Source: Bin94 sp965215535
Lineage (GTDB): Bacteria > Gemmatimonadota > Gemmatimonadetes > Longimicrobiales > Gaopeijiaceae
Reading direction: 5' to 3'
Assembly (NCBI GenBank): GCA_965215535.1
Contig: OZ244063.1
Span: forward strand, 2,232,001-2,296,000
Length of the DNA stretch: 64,000 nucleotides
Shown here piece by piece: positions 26,996-35,735 of the stretch (within the stretch, counting starts at the first letter, position 1; each line of letters starts with the position of its first letter). The translations under genes were made by a program, and so were the position numbers. The notes beneath the pieces are model-generated. The model was not told the origin of the DNA. It made no database searches and was given only the letters and a program-made list of their open reading frames with translations.

Positions 26996-28161
26996 GCCGA
27001 CTCCACGTCAATCGCGATGCGCCAAACAGCCAATTGTATCTCGGCATTCGGCAGTTCACGCTGTTCGAGCAGCAATCCGTCTTCCACAAATGCTTCAAAC
27101 AACCCTGGCAGATCAACCCTGGCAACCACAGTGCCTGACTGCATATCGAGGACGTCGATTCTTGACTGGTATATCGAATCCAGCCAACTATCCGGTCGTC
27201 GCCGAATCCCGGTTTGACCTCCGGGCAATCTCCGTAGCTCGTATTGCCGCTTCCAGTCATCGCGCATCATGCGAAACAGAATCCACAGCCTGTCATCGAC
27301 GAAGCGAACGGCCATCACTTCGTGTGGCTTGGGGTGATCTGTCAGGTTGTACGGAGCCTGCTTGACCTCAACCTCATTGAGATCTGTTTCGTGTTGGAAT
27401 TCGACCAGCCGATTCCCGCGAGTGTCCCATATCTCGACCGAGTAGTCGAATCGCTTTGCAGCCGCGATCACACCATCCGGTCTCGCTGCCACCAGCCGCA
27501 GCGAACGAAAGGCGTCGAGAGGACCGGTCGCGTCGGACAGCCCGAAAGACCGTACAATCTCTTCTCCGCGGATGATGTGTAGCGGCAAGCCGATCATGTC
27601 AGCGGATGAAATCCATGCGTTCACAATATAATCCTGATTCAATGCCGCGGCATTGTAAAGAGACGCGAACCGGTTTGGAATTCTCTGTTCTTCCATGAGC
27701 GCAAAGTTCTCATCGATCACGCTCTCGCGGCGATTTCGGGGATCCAGAACATGTACGCGCCCGTCAGAGCCAGCATGGGCGAAGGCTACGCGACCGAACT
27801 CCAGCGGACCCTCTCCCGCGCGACCCACTTCACGTAGAAACCGTCCGCTGGTGTCATACACCTTCAATGATTCAGATTGCCCGACCCAGTAGCGGCCCAA
27901 GCTATCGCGTGTCACAATCCGGGATGGCTGAATAAACCCTTCTCCTTCCGTGTCACCCAGAACAGCCAACTCTTCAAGGTGCGCACACACCGTGCAGAGT
28001 TTCTCGTCATCCCGTATCAGCCGACGACCGTGAATGTCGGCTGATCTGGCCCACTCCTGCCATGCGCTATCCGCCCGCAAGTGTACGGTTTCCTGCGTTT
28101 CCACCCCGCCCGCCCCCAGGGCCAGAAAAAGAATCAGGGTTGGAGGGGTTGCGTAGCGCAT
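26980..28161 (-). CDS. Secreted six-bladed beta-propeller protein
   Basis: A 393-residue protein with a short signal peptide (TPPTLILFLALGAGGVET) and blade-like strands (GRYWVGQSESLKVYDTSGRF, GRVHVLDPRNRRESVID, VEIWDTRGNRLVEF, SRIDVLDMQSGTVVARVDL). The segment LREVGRAGEGPLEFGRV matches the propeller lipoprotein at 5188, so they are paralogues. Start 28161 has GGAG upstream; the frame continues to 28308 without a ribosome site. Role unknown, probably extracellular ligand binding. Confidence 0.75.
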   Translation of the reverse strand: MRYATPPTLILFLALGAGGVETQETVHLRADSAWQEWARSADIHGRRLIRDDEKLCTVCAHLEELAVLGDTEGEGFIQPSRIVTRDSLGRYWVGQSESLKVYDTSGRFLREVGRAGEGPLEFGRVAFAHAGSDGRVHVLDPRNRRESVIDENFALMEEQRIPNRFASLYNAAALNQDYIVNAWISSADMIGLPLHIIRGEEIVRSFGLSDATGPLDAFRSLRLVAARPDGVIAAAKRFDYSVEIWDTRGNRLVEFQHETDLNEVEVKQAPYNLTDHPKPHEVMAVRFVDDRLWILFRMMRDDWKRQYELRRLPGGQTGIRRRPDSWLDSIYQSRIDVLDMQSGTVVARVDLPGLFEAFVEDGLLLEQRELPNAEIQLAVWRIAIDVESAWPRT

Positions 28162-28308
28162 CGGGGAACTCCGTGGGGGAAGGGCTGGCAACACGGTACG
28201 ATACACTGGCCCCGAAACTATGCGCAAGCCGCCGCGCCGCAGATCACCTCCACATTCGGGGCGGCGTTGGAAGTCTTGGGAAACCGCCTTGATTCGGGCG
28301 GTTGACAC

Positions 28309-28977
28309 TGCGGGCCTGACCTCTCCGTGTACGGCATGGAAACGCCGCCGACCCGGGGATCCCAGTGCCGCAACCCGTTCAGCACACTCGCCAGAGGGCT
28401 GTCTGGCCTCGTTGGGGTTCGTAAGCCAACCGACGCAGGTGTGTGAACACTGCGGCTGGCGAGGAGGAGCTCCGTCCCTTTGGATTTTCTCTCCGCGCGC
28501 GGAGCGTCAACTGGCTTGGCCTGACTCCGCCATTTTGGCAAAATTTCCCTGTCCGCGTGTTCTTGTTCTGCCAAACCGGCAGGTTCCGCACTGGCGCGCA
28601 CCCTGCAATGCCATATTCACGGCCACACGCGGGTCGTTAAGTCCGGGACTATGCCGCCTTGGCCGGCATGATGCGCGACTGCGCGGACTGGTACACCGAA
28701 CAGAGTTGCTCCGTAACCTTAATGTAGTATAGCAGTTGAGAATGTCCTGCGCCCTCCCCAAATCACCCCAACGATCACCCCCTTGCGCGGCGGGAGCGGA
28801 ATATCACCGATTGCGGCGCCGTCCTGTCGTCCCATGAGGCCCGGTCTCATCCCATGTTGTCTACCCGAAGCTCGGCACGGCCTGGACGGGGGACGCGAAT
28901 CGATGCGGAGACCACGGCTTCTGGCTATCATACAGGAGGTACCCGATTTGGCCACACTTCGCGGCGAGGAGAAGACG
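28309..28977. other. Long intergenic stretch
   Basis: About 670 bases. Open frames here have no family features and I see no gene. Near its end an exact AGGAGGT at 28934-28940 precedes a possible TTG start (28948) for the HU gene. Confidence 0.5.
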
Positions 28978-29328
28978 ATGACCAAAGCGGACCTCGTTGA
29001 GCAGGTCTCCGATATGATCGGACCACGGGTCACCAGGAAGGATTGCGGGCTCGTGGCCGACGCCTTACTCGAAGCCGTGAAGGACACGCTGGCGCGCGGT
29101 GACCACATCGAGATCCGGGGCTTCGGCACATTCAAGGTGCGGCACCGCAAGGCCCGCACGGCGCGCAATCCCAGAACAGGCGATCCGGTCGAGGTTCTAC
29201 CGCGTGTTGCGCCGGTCTTCAAGCCGTCGAGGCACCTGAGCAGCCGGGTGGATCGGGGCTCGGGTGGGCTGCAACCTGCCCGCGAAGCTGCCGTCATGGC
29301 GAACGGAACCGCCGGGAGGTTATGCTGA
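28978..29328 (+). CDS. HU/IHF-family DNA-binding protein (island copy)
   Basis: A 116-residue HU-fold protein: MTKADLVEQVSDM start, helical dimer region, and the DNA-binding arm IRGFGTFKVRHRKARTARNPRTGDPVEV. A basic, glycine-rich tail of about 25 residues extends beyond the usual end. It bends DNA as a dimer. ATG 28978 has GAGGAG six bases upstream; an in-frame TTG at 28948 has a perfect AGGAGGT and would add ten residues. It sits at the head of the accessory stretch and differs from the second HU at 39201. Confidence 0.88.
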   Translation: MTKADLVEQVSDMIGPRVTRKDCGLVADALLEAVKDTLARGDHIEIRGFGTFKVRHRKARTARNPRTGDPVEVLPRVAPVFKPSRHLSSRVDRGSGGLQPAREAAVMANGTAGRLC

Positions 29329-29446
29329 TGGGCCGCGTCGAGGCCGACCACGGAGAACGTCGATTCCCTGAGCGCGGCGAGGACCGCCAACCTCTTGGGG
29401 AAGCTACGACGGCGAGCGCGTGCAGAGGATGGACATGGAGAATGCC

Positions 29447-29821
29447 ATGCGGCAAAGACCGCACATCATGGAGTTGATCGCAAGCGCACCTTGGCGCGAA
29501 GCCGTGACCTACCGGGAGACGTGGCCCCACGAGTACGTAGTCGTCAGGAAGGACGGACAGCAGGAGCTGCTGGCCGCGTTCTGCGAGCGCATCGAGCGGG
29601 GTGAGGGCATTGAGTGCCGGTTCTTCCACCAGACACGCCCGTACCTGTTCCTCGGCGACTACAAGTACTGGATCATGGTGGAGTGCGGCGAAGTCGATCT
29701 CGACGCCGAAAAAGACGAGGCTCTCAACCGTGCGCGCCTGTACCGCGACCGGCGGGATTTCGCCATCCAACCGGGCGATACCGGCAGGCGCGAGGACTAT
29801 CCGGCAAACCCGGCGCATTGA
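29447..29821 (+). CDS. Conserved hypothetical protein (nuclease-neighbour)
   Basis: A 124-residue soluble protein with IMELIASAPWREAVTYRETW, PHEYVVVRKDGQQELLAAF, RFFHQTRPYLFLGDYKYWIM and LYRDRRDFAIQPGDTG. The pattern looks like a conserved family that I know only as hypothetical. It is 33 bases upstream of a putative PD-(D/E)XK nuclease and may be its partner. Start 29447 has GGAG upstream; a GTG at 29420 is an alternative. Confidence 0.6.
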   Translation: MRQRPHIMELIASAPWREAVTYRETWPHEYVVVRKDGQQELLAAFCERIERGEGIECRFFHQTRPYLFLGDYKYWIMVECGEVDLDAEKDEALNRARLYRDRRDFAIQPGDTGRREDYPANPAH

Positions 29822-29854
29822 ACGCGCGAGACGATCTCGGGAAAGGACTGACCA

Positions 29855-30877
29855 ATGAGTGATTCCGAGAACCCGCGCACGCTGCTGGCTCATTTGATTT
29901 GGCGGTTCGATTTGGGCATAGAAGGGGTCGCCGTGGAGGCGCTGACGTACATCCTCAACCGCTACCCTGCTTCAAGAGCGGGCTTCGCAGCACTCGTGGA
30001 GAGGCTCATACCCGACATGAGGTTGTCCGCCCAACCGTTCGAGACCGAGGCGATCGGGCCTGATGGCACAAGACCTGACGTGTTGCAGAGGGGAGACGAC
30101 GGAAGCGAACGGCTCTTCATCGAAGCGAAGTTCTACGCGCCACTAACTCGGAATCAGCCAGTTCGCTACCTTGAGCGGCTGACCAACAAGGGATCCTCGG
30201 TGCTCATGTTCCTGGCCCCGGCTGAACGTGTGGACGAGCTTTGGCGGGAGTTGCTGGGCAGGCTCGCAGATCGTGACAAGCCGGATTCCGATGAGAAGTT
30301 CCGCTGCGTCGCTTTGGTGGGGACAGCGAAACATCTTCTCATAACGGACTGGACGAAGCTGCTGGATAGCATGGAGGAATATCTTAAGGAATCCAAACCC
30401 GGCCTTGCCGAACTCAGCCAACTCCGTGGACTGGTGGAGTTCGCCAAGTCATGGCGCGGGAAGGTTTCGCTTCCTGGAGAGGAACTGGTCAACCGGGTGA
30501 CCGAGATCGGCAAAACCTCAAGGTGGTTCGACACCAGCGGGCTAAAAGCCGTACGACGTTCAACCGGCTATGGGCGATACGCGTATCTCGGTCACCGCCG
30601 CGCGTTTTGCGTGTGGCTAGGGGTCAACTTGGATTTGTTCGAGGAATCCAGCTCCACGCGGCTGTGGGTGCAATGCGACAACTGGAGCCACGCTGACTGG
30701 AACGAACGGGTTAGGCTGGCACTCAAGGACCAGATGAGCCTGAACATTCGCGAAGAAGGCGGAGCGCTATGGGTTCCGGTCGTGCCGGAGGGAAGCACGC
30801 GGGCCGACAACTACGCTGCCGCACTGGAACGGATCGCCGGTATCCTGGATGAACTTGATGAACTTGCCGAGCCGTGA
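29855..30877 (+). CDS. Putative PD-(D/E)XK nuclease-like protein
   Basis: A 340-residue soluble protein. Residues 74-92 give the nuclease pattern PD(75)-x14-E(90)-A-K(92)F, followed by Q101 and a tyrosine, as in many PD-(D/E)XK proteins. Before it are helices typical of a fold start, and after it a C-terminal domain with WVQCDNWSHADWNERVRLAL. GGAAAGGA precedes the ATG. DNA cleavage is inferred from motif only. Together with 29447 and 31157 it suggests a defence-type locus, though no known system is complete here. Confidence 0.55.
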   Translation: MSDSENPRTLLAHLIWRFDLGIEGVAVEALTYILNRYPASRAGFAALVERLIPDMRLSAQPFETEAIGPDGTRPDVLQRGDDGSERLFIEAKFYAPLTRNQPVRYLERLTNKGSSVLMFLAPAERVDELWRELLGRLADRDKPDSDEKFRCVALVGTAKHLLITDWTKLLDSMEEYLKESKPGLAELSQLRGLVEFAKSWRGKVSLPGEELVNRVTEIGKTSRWFDTSGLKAVRRSTGYGRYAYLGHRRAFCVWLGVNLDLFEESSSTRLWVQCDNWSHADWNERVRLALKDQMSLNIREEGGALWVPVVPEGSTRADNYAAALERIAGILDELDELAEP

Positions 30878-31156
30878 GCCCTCCCGCGCCGACATGCTCG
30901 CGGAGGTTATCCGACGGTACGAGGGACCCGCGTGGCATCGTGGGCCGGTTGCGGCCCCCACCCTCCGGCACGCCGACACCGGCGCGGAGTGCTTTGGGGG
31001 TCCAAGGGGGCGGAGCGTCCACTTGCCAGCCGCCGCCCGAAGCAGCGACCGAGGGCCAAGCCCTCGACACTTAGAGCGCAGACGCCACAGCTGGCGATCC
31101 ACGAACGACGCACTGGCGGCTGGTGCTGATTTGCCTCCGCCACCAGGTTCAATCGC

Positions 31157-31708
31157 ATGACACCTTCGTTAACACCTGCGATTGTCCTGTCAGAGGTCAG
31201 GCGAACATACGACCGGCGGGTGATGAACAATGTTCACCGATCCGAGTACGTCGAAACCATCGTGGCGCTCGCGCTCAGGAACTGTGACTGGAAACGCATG
31301 ACTCCGTGGGATTCTTGGGATTGCGAGCACGTCGGCGGCGTCAGGCTGGAGGTCAAGCAGTCCGCGTTTGCGCAGGGTTGGGGGGAAATGAGCAGTCCCC
31401 CCCGCTTCGATATCGCCCCCAGAACGGGGTATTGGGATTATAGGAAACAAGCTTGGGTGGCCCAGACCGGACGTAATGCCGACATCTACCTGTTTGCTTG
31501 GCACGGAGAGCCACAGGACTTGGCAGACCAACGGGATCCCGCCTCTTGGGAGTTTTATGTGGTCTTGGAGCACGATTTACCGACGCAGAAGACCATCGGA
31601 CTAGCTGCGATTCGGAAGTTGGCGGAACCAAGTGGTGTCGACGATCTCGCGGTTGTATTGGAACGTGCCCGAACGGCAATGCCCACTTCGAATCGGTCTT
31701 CAACGTAG
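31157..31708 (+). CDS. Putative PD-(D/E)XK-type protein, restriction-like
   Basis: A 183-residue protein with a conserved core NNVHRSEYVETIVALAL, WDSWDCEHVGGVRLEVKQSA and SPPRFDIAPRTGYWD, then RNADIYLFAWH and WEFYVVLEHDLP. Asp55, Glu65 and Lys67 form a D-x9-ExK arrangement like a restriction endonuclease catalytic core. I recognise it as a widespread hypothetical family but know no assigned function. It follows the 29855 gene by 279 bases with no gene between. Confidence 0.55.
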   Translation: MTPSLTPAIVLSEVRRTYDRRVMNNVHRSEYVETIVALALRNCDWKRMTPWDSWDCEHVGGVRLEVKQSAFAQGWGEMSSPPRFDIAPRTGYWDYRKQAWVAQTGRNADIYLFAWHGEPQDLADQRDPASWEFYVVLEHDLPTQKTIGLAAIRKLAEPSGVDDLAVVLERARTAMPTSNRSST

Positions 31709-31912
31709 GGCGGTTACCTACTTCGATCACGCTGACAAGGTGGCGCTCTACCCGCTGCGCAGGGTCGACGGTGAACCATGTGCAAGGATGCTGCCTACGG
31801 TGAACTGACCTTCCAGCTGGCGACCGACCTCTCGACCTATCGAGAACACATCCCTCGGTCAACTCGGTGAGTTGCAGAAGGAAGTGCGCGTTGGCGGGAA
31901 CCACCTGGGTGC

Positions 31913-32311
31913 CTACTTTCGGGATTTCGCTGTGTGCCACAGCCGAAGATACGCCAGCTCATGCGGGCGGGTCAGAACCCGCCATCCGAGATCTTCCAGC
32001 GCCAGGTGATTATGATGATCGCGCACGACGTTGCCCTGAAACTTCGCCTCCCAGTAGGATCTGCGCGTCTTGGGCGTTGCCGCGTATTTGCAACCCGGAT
32101 GCCGATGCCAGAAGCATCCGTGCACCATGATCACCGCCCGGTAGCGGGGAAACACCAGGTCTGGACAGCCCGGAAGGTCCTTGCGGTGCAGCCGGTACCG
32201 GAATCCGAGTCCGTGTGCGATTCGGCGAACGATCATCTCCGGCTTCGTGTCCCGGCTGCGCACCCGAGCCATGATTCTGCTGCGGGTCGCTGGATCCACG
32301 ACATCGACCAT
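31913..32311 (-). CDS. vsr: Very short patch repair endonuclease (Vsr), shortened C-terminus
   Basis: Vsr nicks DNA at T-G mismatches made by deamination of 5-methylcytosine. The catalytic framework is intact and falls at E. coli numbering: RDTKPEM with Glu25, CPDLVF with Asp51, VHGCFWHRH with His64, Trp68 and His69; zinc cysteines are in HPGCK. The C-terminus stops at 132 residues and reads RVLTRPHEL where homologues have RVLTVWECEL, so the tail has diverged or been replaced. No cytosine methyltransferase lies nearby. Confidence 0.88.
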   Translation of the reverse strand: MVDVVDPATRSRIMARVRSRDTKPEMIVRRIAHGLGFRYRLHRKDLPGCPDLVFPRYRAVIMVHGCFWHRHPGCKYAATPKTRRSYWEAKFQGNVVRDHHNHLALEDLGWRVLTRPHELAYLRLWHTAKSRK

Positions 32312-32368
32312 ACCGCTTGATCTGCCTCCTCGTTCCTTCCGGTCAGGGCACCGCCATTGCCGCCGCCT

Positions 32369-32431
32369 TCAGATCTTCTTGAGAAGCCACCTGAGCACGG
32401 CGCGCACAACTGTTCTGAAGAGTTCAGCCAT
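32369..32431 (-). CDS. Possible 20-residue amphipathic peptide
   Basis: Begins 11 bases after the OsmC stop: MAELFRTVVRAVLRWLLKKI, a cationic amphipathic helix by composition. There is no clear ribosome site except possible coupling to the preceding gene. It could be chance. Confidence 0.2.
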   Translation of the reverse strand: MAELFRTVVRAVLRWLLKKI

Positions 32432-32442
32432 GAGCGGTCCGA

Positions 32443-32934
32443 TCAGACAATCTCCAGCTCCGTGGTAATCTCGATCGATCGATGCAGAGTCCGGTATACG
32501 GGACAGCGCATGGGGTGCAGATCGAAGGCGCGCTGAATTGCCTCCCGGTCGCGGTTGTCAGCGCGCTCGGGATCATTCAGGCGATCTGCCGCCTTGAGCA
32601 GATAGCGGACATGGATCGCGCGAATCACCAGAATGCCCTCGTCCTTCCCCACATGGCCCGTCACCTCGGCCACAAGGGCCCCCTCCGACGCTGAAATCCC
32701 GCGTGCCTCCAGCACGCCCCCGAAGGTGCCGACCAGTCAGCCGCCAGTCGCGGCAATAACATAATCCAGGGTGGTGGTGGTCTCGGTCGCCACCCCTGCC
32801 ACTCCGTAGTGTTCGGCGATCTGGCCGTGAACGCCGAAGGCTACGGGTTCGTCGTTAGCGGGCAGCCAGGCCAGGCGCAGGGGGCCGCGGATGCGTTCGA
32901 CGCGAATGTCGGCCTGATAGACGGTATCGCTCAT
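32443..32934 (-). CDS. OsmC-family protein with in-frame UGA at the catalytic Cys: candidate selenoprotein
   Basis: Read through TGA 32739-32737, the frame gives one 163-residue OsmC/Ohr-type protein. The UGA is codon 66, in TLDYVIAATGG-U-LVGTFGGVLEARG, exactly where OsmC-family peroxidases have their first, peroxidatic cysteine. The second conserved cysteine is kept at Cys144 (HPMRCPVYRTLH). Both halves share the same frame, so no indel is involved. A hairpin with a G-containing loop follows the UGA at SECIS distance. OsmC-like selenoproteins have been reported from marine metagenomes, to my knowledge. The Sec genes would have to be elsewhere in the genome. Start 32934 lacks a clear ribosome site. 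Confidence 0.75.
32701..32717 (-). promoter_or_regulatory. SECIS-like hairpin downstream of the UGA
   Basis: GCGTGC (32717-32712), loop TGGAG, GCACGC (32706-32701): a perfect 6-bp stem. The first loop G is 27 bases after the UGA, inside the 16-37 range of bacterial SECIS elements. Confidence 0.6.
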
Positions 32935-33221
32935 GGAAGGATGAAGCTGTGGGTTCGAAGAGGGGAAAGGTAGAGAGAATGAAGGCGCCCCCAACCTGGG
33001 GGGGACAGGAACCCGGAACCGGATCCTCATACCAAATCATCATCGAATAATAATGCCGGTGTGGTTGTTACACCAGCATACGGCTTCTCTGGTGCCCCGG
33101 ATTCGACCTCACCCGGCTCCCATCCGGGCAAATGGCGGCCGCGAGCGCCGGGCACGGCACGCTCCGGCAACCCTTCAGGGCCCTGGAACAGAACGCCCCG
33201 GACCACCCTGTGCGCCCCTTA

Positions 33222-34499
33222 TCAGGCACCATCTGCGTCCTCTGCGTCAGTTGCAGCAACCGCAACGCCCATCACCAGCTCCGCCGTCCGCCGCGCCACT
33301 CCCCGTTCCCGCTGCACCGTCCCCGCCCCCGCCCGCCCCACCTCCTCGGCGGCCTCGCCATCCCTGAGCCACTCCTCCATCACCTCCATCGGATGATCGC
33401 TCACCACAATTCCCCCGGCATCGACCAGGGGAGCCACGATTGCGGCAAAGTTCTCGTGGTGCGGCCCGATCACGGTGGGCTTGCCCAGCGCAACCGCCTC
33501 GAGCGGGTTGGAGCCCCCGCGCGGAATCAGGCTGCGGCCAATGAAGACCAGGTCGGCAATGGCATAAGCGGTGGCCAGCTCACCCAGGGAATCCAGGAGG
33601 AAGAACGAAACCGACTGCGCGCGCCCTCGCTCTTCCCCATCGGTCTGGCTGCGCCGCACAGTGTCCGGGTGCAGCGCGGCCACCGCATCCCAGCGCGCCG
33701 GATCGCGTGGCGCCACCAAAAGCTGGCAGCCGGCAGGAAGCGCGGCGAGCAGAGCTTCTTCCTCGCCCGGCCCGGTCGAACCCGCCACAACCAGAGGCCG
33801 CGACCGGTCAATTCCCAGAGTCCGCGCCAACTGCGCAGCCGCCTCCAGATCGGGAGTTGCAGGAGCGGCATCCCACTTGAGACTTCCCGTCACCCGGCAC
33901 CGCTTCGCCGGCACGCCCAATGCAGCAAAGCGTGCCCGGTACTCTTTGCTCTGCGCAGCCACCAGCGTCAGCCGACGCAGGCTGCCGAACATCAGCCACC
34001 GCCCGCGGCGATATCCGCGAAAGCTGCGCTCGGACATGCGCCCATTGACAACGCACACCGGAATTCCGCGCCGGGCGCACCCGGCCAGGAAGTTGGGCCA
34101 GAGCTCCAGCTCGGCAAGCACCACCAGATCGGGGCCAAGGTCATCGAGAAAACGATTCACCATCCAAGTAAAATCCAGGGGAAATCGCACAACGGCGTGG
34201 CGCCCCCGGTGGATTTGGCAGGCACGCGCAAAGCCCGTCCGGGTGCTCGCGCTCACCACCAGATCGGGGTTCGCGGGGACTGCGGCCAACTCCTCGATCA
34301 GCGGCACAAGAGCATGGTTTTCGCCCACACTCACCCCATGAACCAGAATCCGGGGTCCGGGGGCACGCCTCGGCACCGCTCCGATCCGGCCATTGCGAAG
34401 TCGCGCGGCGGTTCGCCACCTGCCGGTCCGCAGACGCTCGCGCAGCAGGTAGACCACCATCCCTGCGCCCAGGACCAGGTTCCGCAGATGTCCGATCAT
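33222..34499 (-). CDS. waaA: 3-deoxy-D-manno-octulosonic acid (Kdo) transferase
   Basis: A 425-residue glycosyltransferase (GT30) that adds Kdo to lipid A precursors at the inner membrane. Signature segments: ILVHGVSVGENHALVPLIEEL, VSASTRTGFARA, VVLAELELWPNFLAGCARRG, VTGSLKWDA, VVAGSTGPGEEEALL and SLIPRGGSNPLEAVALGKPTVIGPH. An N-terminal anchor helix is present. It is divergent from the heptosyltransferase-like gene with only 24 bases between starts. Confidence 0.93.
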   Translation of the reverse strand: MIGHLRNLVLGAGMVVYLLRERLRTGRWRTAARLRNGRIGAVPRRAPGPRILVHGVSVGENHALVPLIEELAAVPANPDLVVSASTRTGFARACQIHRGRHAVVRFPLDFTWMVNRFLDDLGPDLVVLAELELWPNFLAGCARRGIPVCVVNGRMSERSFRGYRRGRWLMFGSLRRLTLVAAQSKEYRARFAALGVPAKRCRVTGSLKWDAAPATPDLEAAAQLARTLGIDRSRPLVVAGSTGPGEEEALLAALPAGCQLLVAPRDPARWDAVAALHPDTVRRSQTDGEERGRAQSVSFFLLDSLGELATAYAIADLVFIGRSLIPRGGSNPLEAVALGKPTVIGPHHENFAAIVAPLVDAGGIVVSDHPMEVMEEWLRDGEAAEEVGRAGAGTVQRERGVARRTAELVMGVAVAATDAEDADGA

Positions 34500-34523
34500 G
34501 CCGGTAACGCTAACCTTTGTGGC

Positions 34524-35735
34524 ATGAAATCCAAGCTCGCCGCTCGCATGCCCCCCGGTGGCCTCTCACAGGCCGCCCCCACCCGCCCGCAGGTTGTGTC
34601 GCGCGCCCGCCCGCCTCTTCGCGGCCCTGCCCGAACCACCGACCTCGCGCATCGGCTCGCCGGGCTCTCCGACCGGCCGCCGCGGATTCTCCTGGTGCGT
34701 CTCTCGGCGCGTGGCGACCTGGTCTTCGCCTCGCCGCTGGCCCGGGCGTTGCGGCAGCGCTTTCCTGGGGCCTACCTGGCTTGGATCGCCGAATCGCACA
34801 CCGCCGGGGTCATTCGCCACAACCCGCAGTTGGACAGGGTGATCGAATGGGATCGCAGACGCTGGAAGCAACTTTGGCGACGGGGCCGCTGGATCGCCCT
34901 GATGCGTGAAATGACCGCATTTGCGGCATCGCTGCGGGCACTGCACTTCGATGCGGCAATCGATGCCCAGGGGTTGCTGCGAAGCGGTCTGGTCACCCTT
35001 CTGACCGGTGCCCCCATCCGGATCGGTCTGGGCTCGCGCGAGGGGTCGCGCTGGCTGATGACTACGGTGATTGCACGCGGAGGCGACGATCGCCGGATTG
35101 CTTCGGAGTACCTGCATCTGGCCGAAGCGCTGGGGTTGATCGATGATCGCCGGGCAGAAAACGGCTTCACTCCCGAAATCCCCCGCTCTTCCGCCGAACG
35201 CGAACGCGCCCGCAGCATCCTCGCAGAGGCCGGCATCAAGAGCCCCTTTATTGCGATCTGTCCCTTTACCACCCGCTCCTACAAGCACTGGTTCGAGGAG
35301 CGCTGGAGTGCGCTGATCGACCGGATCGCCACCGAAACGGGACTGCCCGCAACCCTGCTGGGCGGACCCGCCGATCGTGTGGCTGCGGACCGAATCGTCG
35401 GGGTGGCCACCGCAAAACCCGCCAACCTGGTCGGGAGCACCACCCTGGGCGAAGCGGCCGCCGTGATTGAACAGTGCGCGCTGCTGGTTGGCGTCGATAC
35501 GGGACTCAGTCACATGGCACACGCCTTCGGCCGTCCCTCCATTCTCCTCTTCGGATCGAACACGCCCTATCTGGATCCGCCCATCGCCGGCGCGCGGATT
35601 CTGCACTCGGGGCGTCCCTGTTCGCCCTGTCGCGGCAAGCTGGTGTGCAACGAACGGATCGACTGTATGCGCGATCTGACGGTAGAGCGGGTCCTTGAGG
35701 ATATCAGACGCGCGTGCGCGGAGATCCGCCCATGA
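34524..35735 (+). CDS. Glycosyltransferase family 9 (LPS heptosyltransferase-like)
   Basis: A 403-residue GT9 protein: ILLVRLSARGDLVFASPLARALR at about residue 55, central FIAICPFTTRSYKHWFEERW, and the donor-site block LVGVDTGLSHMAHAFGRPSILLFGSN. Such enzymes add heptose in the LPS core. The start at ATG 34524 gives a 50-residue unconserved lead; a start at 34548 is also possible. The frame continues upstream antisense to waaA but that part is not coding. Its stop overlaps the next start by four bases. Confidence 0.87.
   Translation: MKSKLAARMPPGGLSQAAPTRPQVVSRARPPLRGPARTTDLAHRLAGLSDRPPRILLVRLSARGDLVFASPLARALRQRFPGAYLAWIAESHTAGVIRHNPQLDRVIEWDRRRWKQLWRRGRWIALMREMTAFAASLRALHFDAAIDAQGLLRSGLVTLLTGAPIRIGLGSREGSRWLMTTVIARGGDDRRIASEYLHLAEALGLIDDRRAENGFTPEIPRSSAERERARSILAEAGIKSPFIAICPFTTRSYKHWFEERWSALIDRIATETGLPATLLGGPADRVAADRIVGVATAKPANLVGSTTLGEAAAVIEQCALLVGVDTGLSHMAHAFGRPSILLFGSNTPYLDPPIAGARILHSGRPCSPCRGKLVCNERIDCMRDLTVERVLEDIRRACAEIRP

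Noticed and set aside
25743..32442. Intact prophage or integrative element downstream of tRNA-Ser
   Set aside because: No integrase, structural or replication gene; only repeat traces and accessory genes.
33132..34523. Plus-strand upstream extension of the GT9 gene
   Set aside because: Antisense to waaA; only the part from 34524 shows GT9 sequence.
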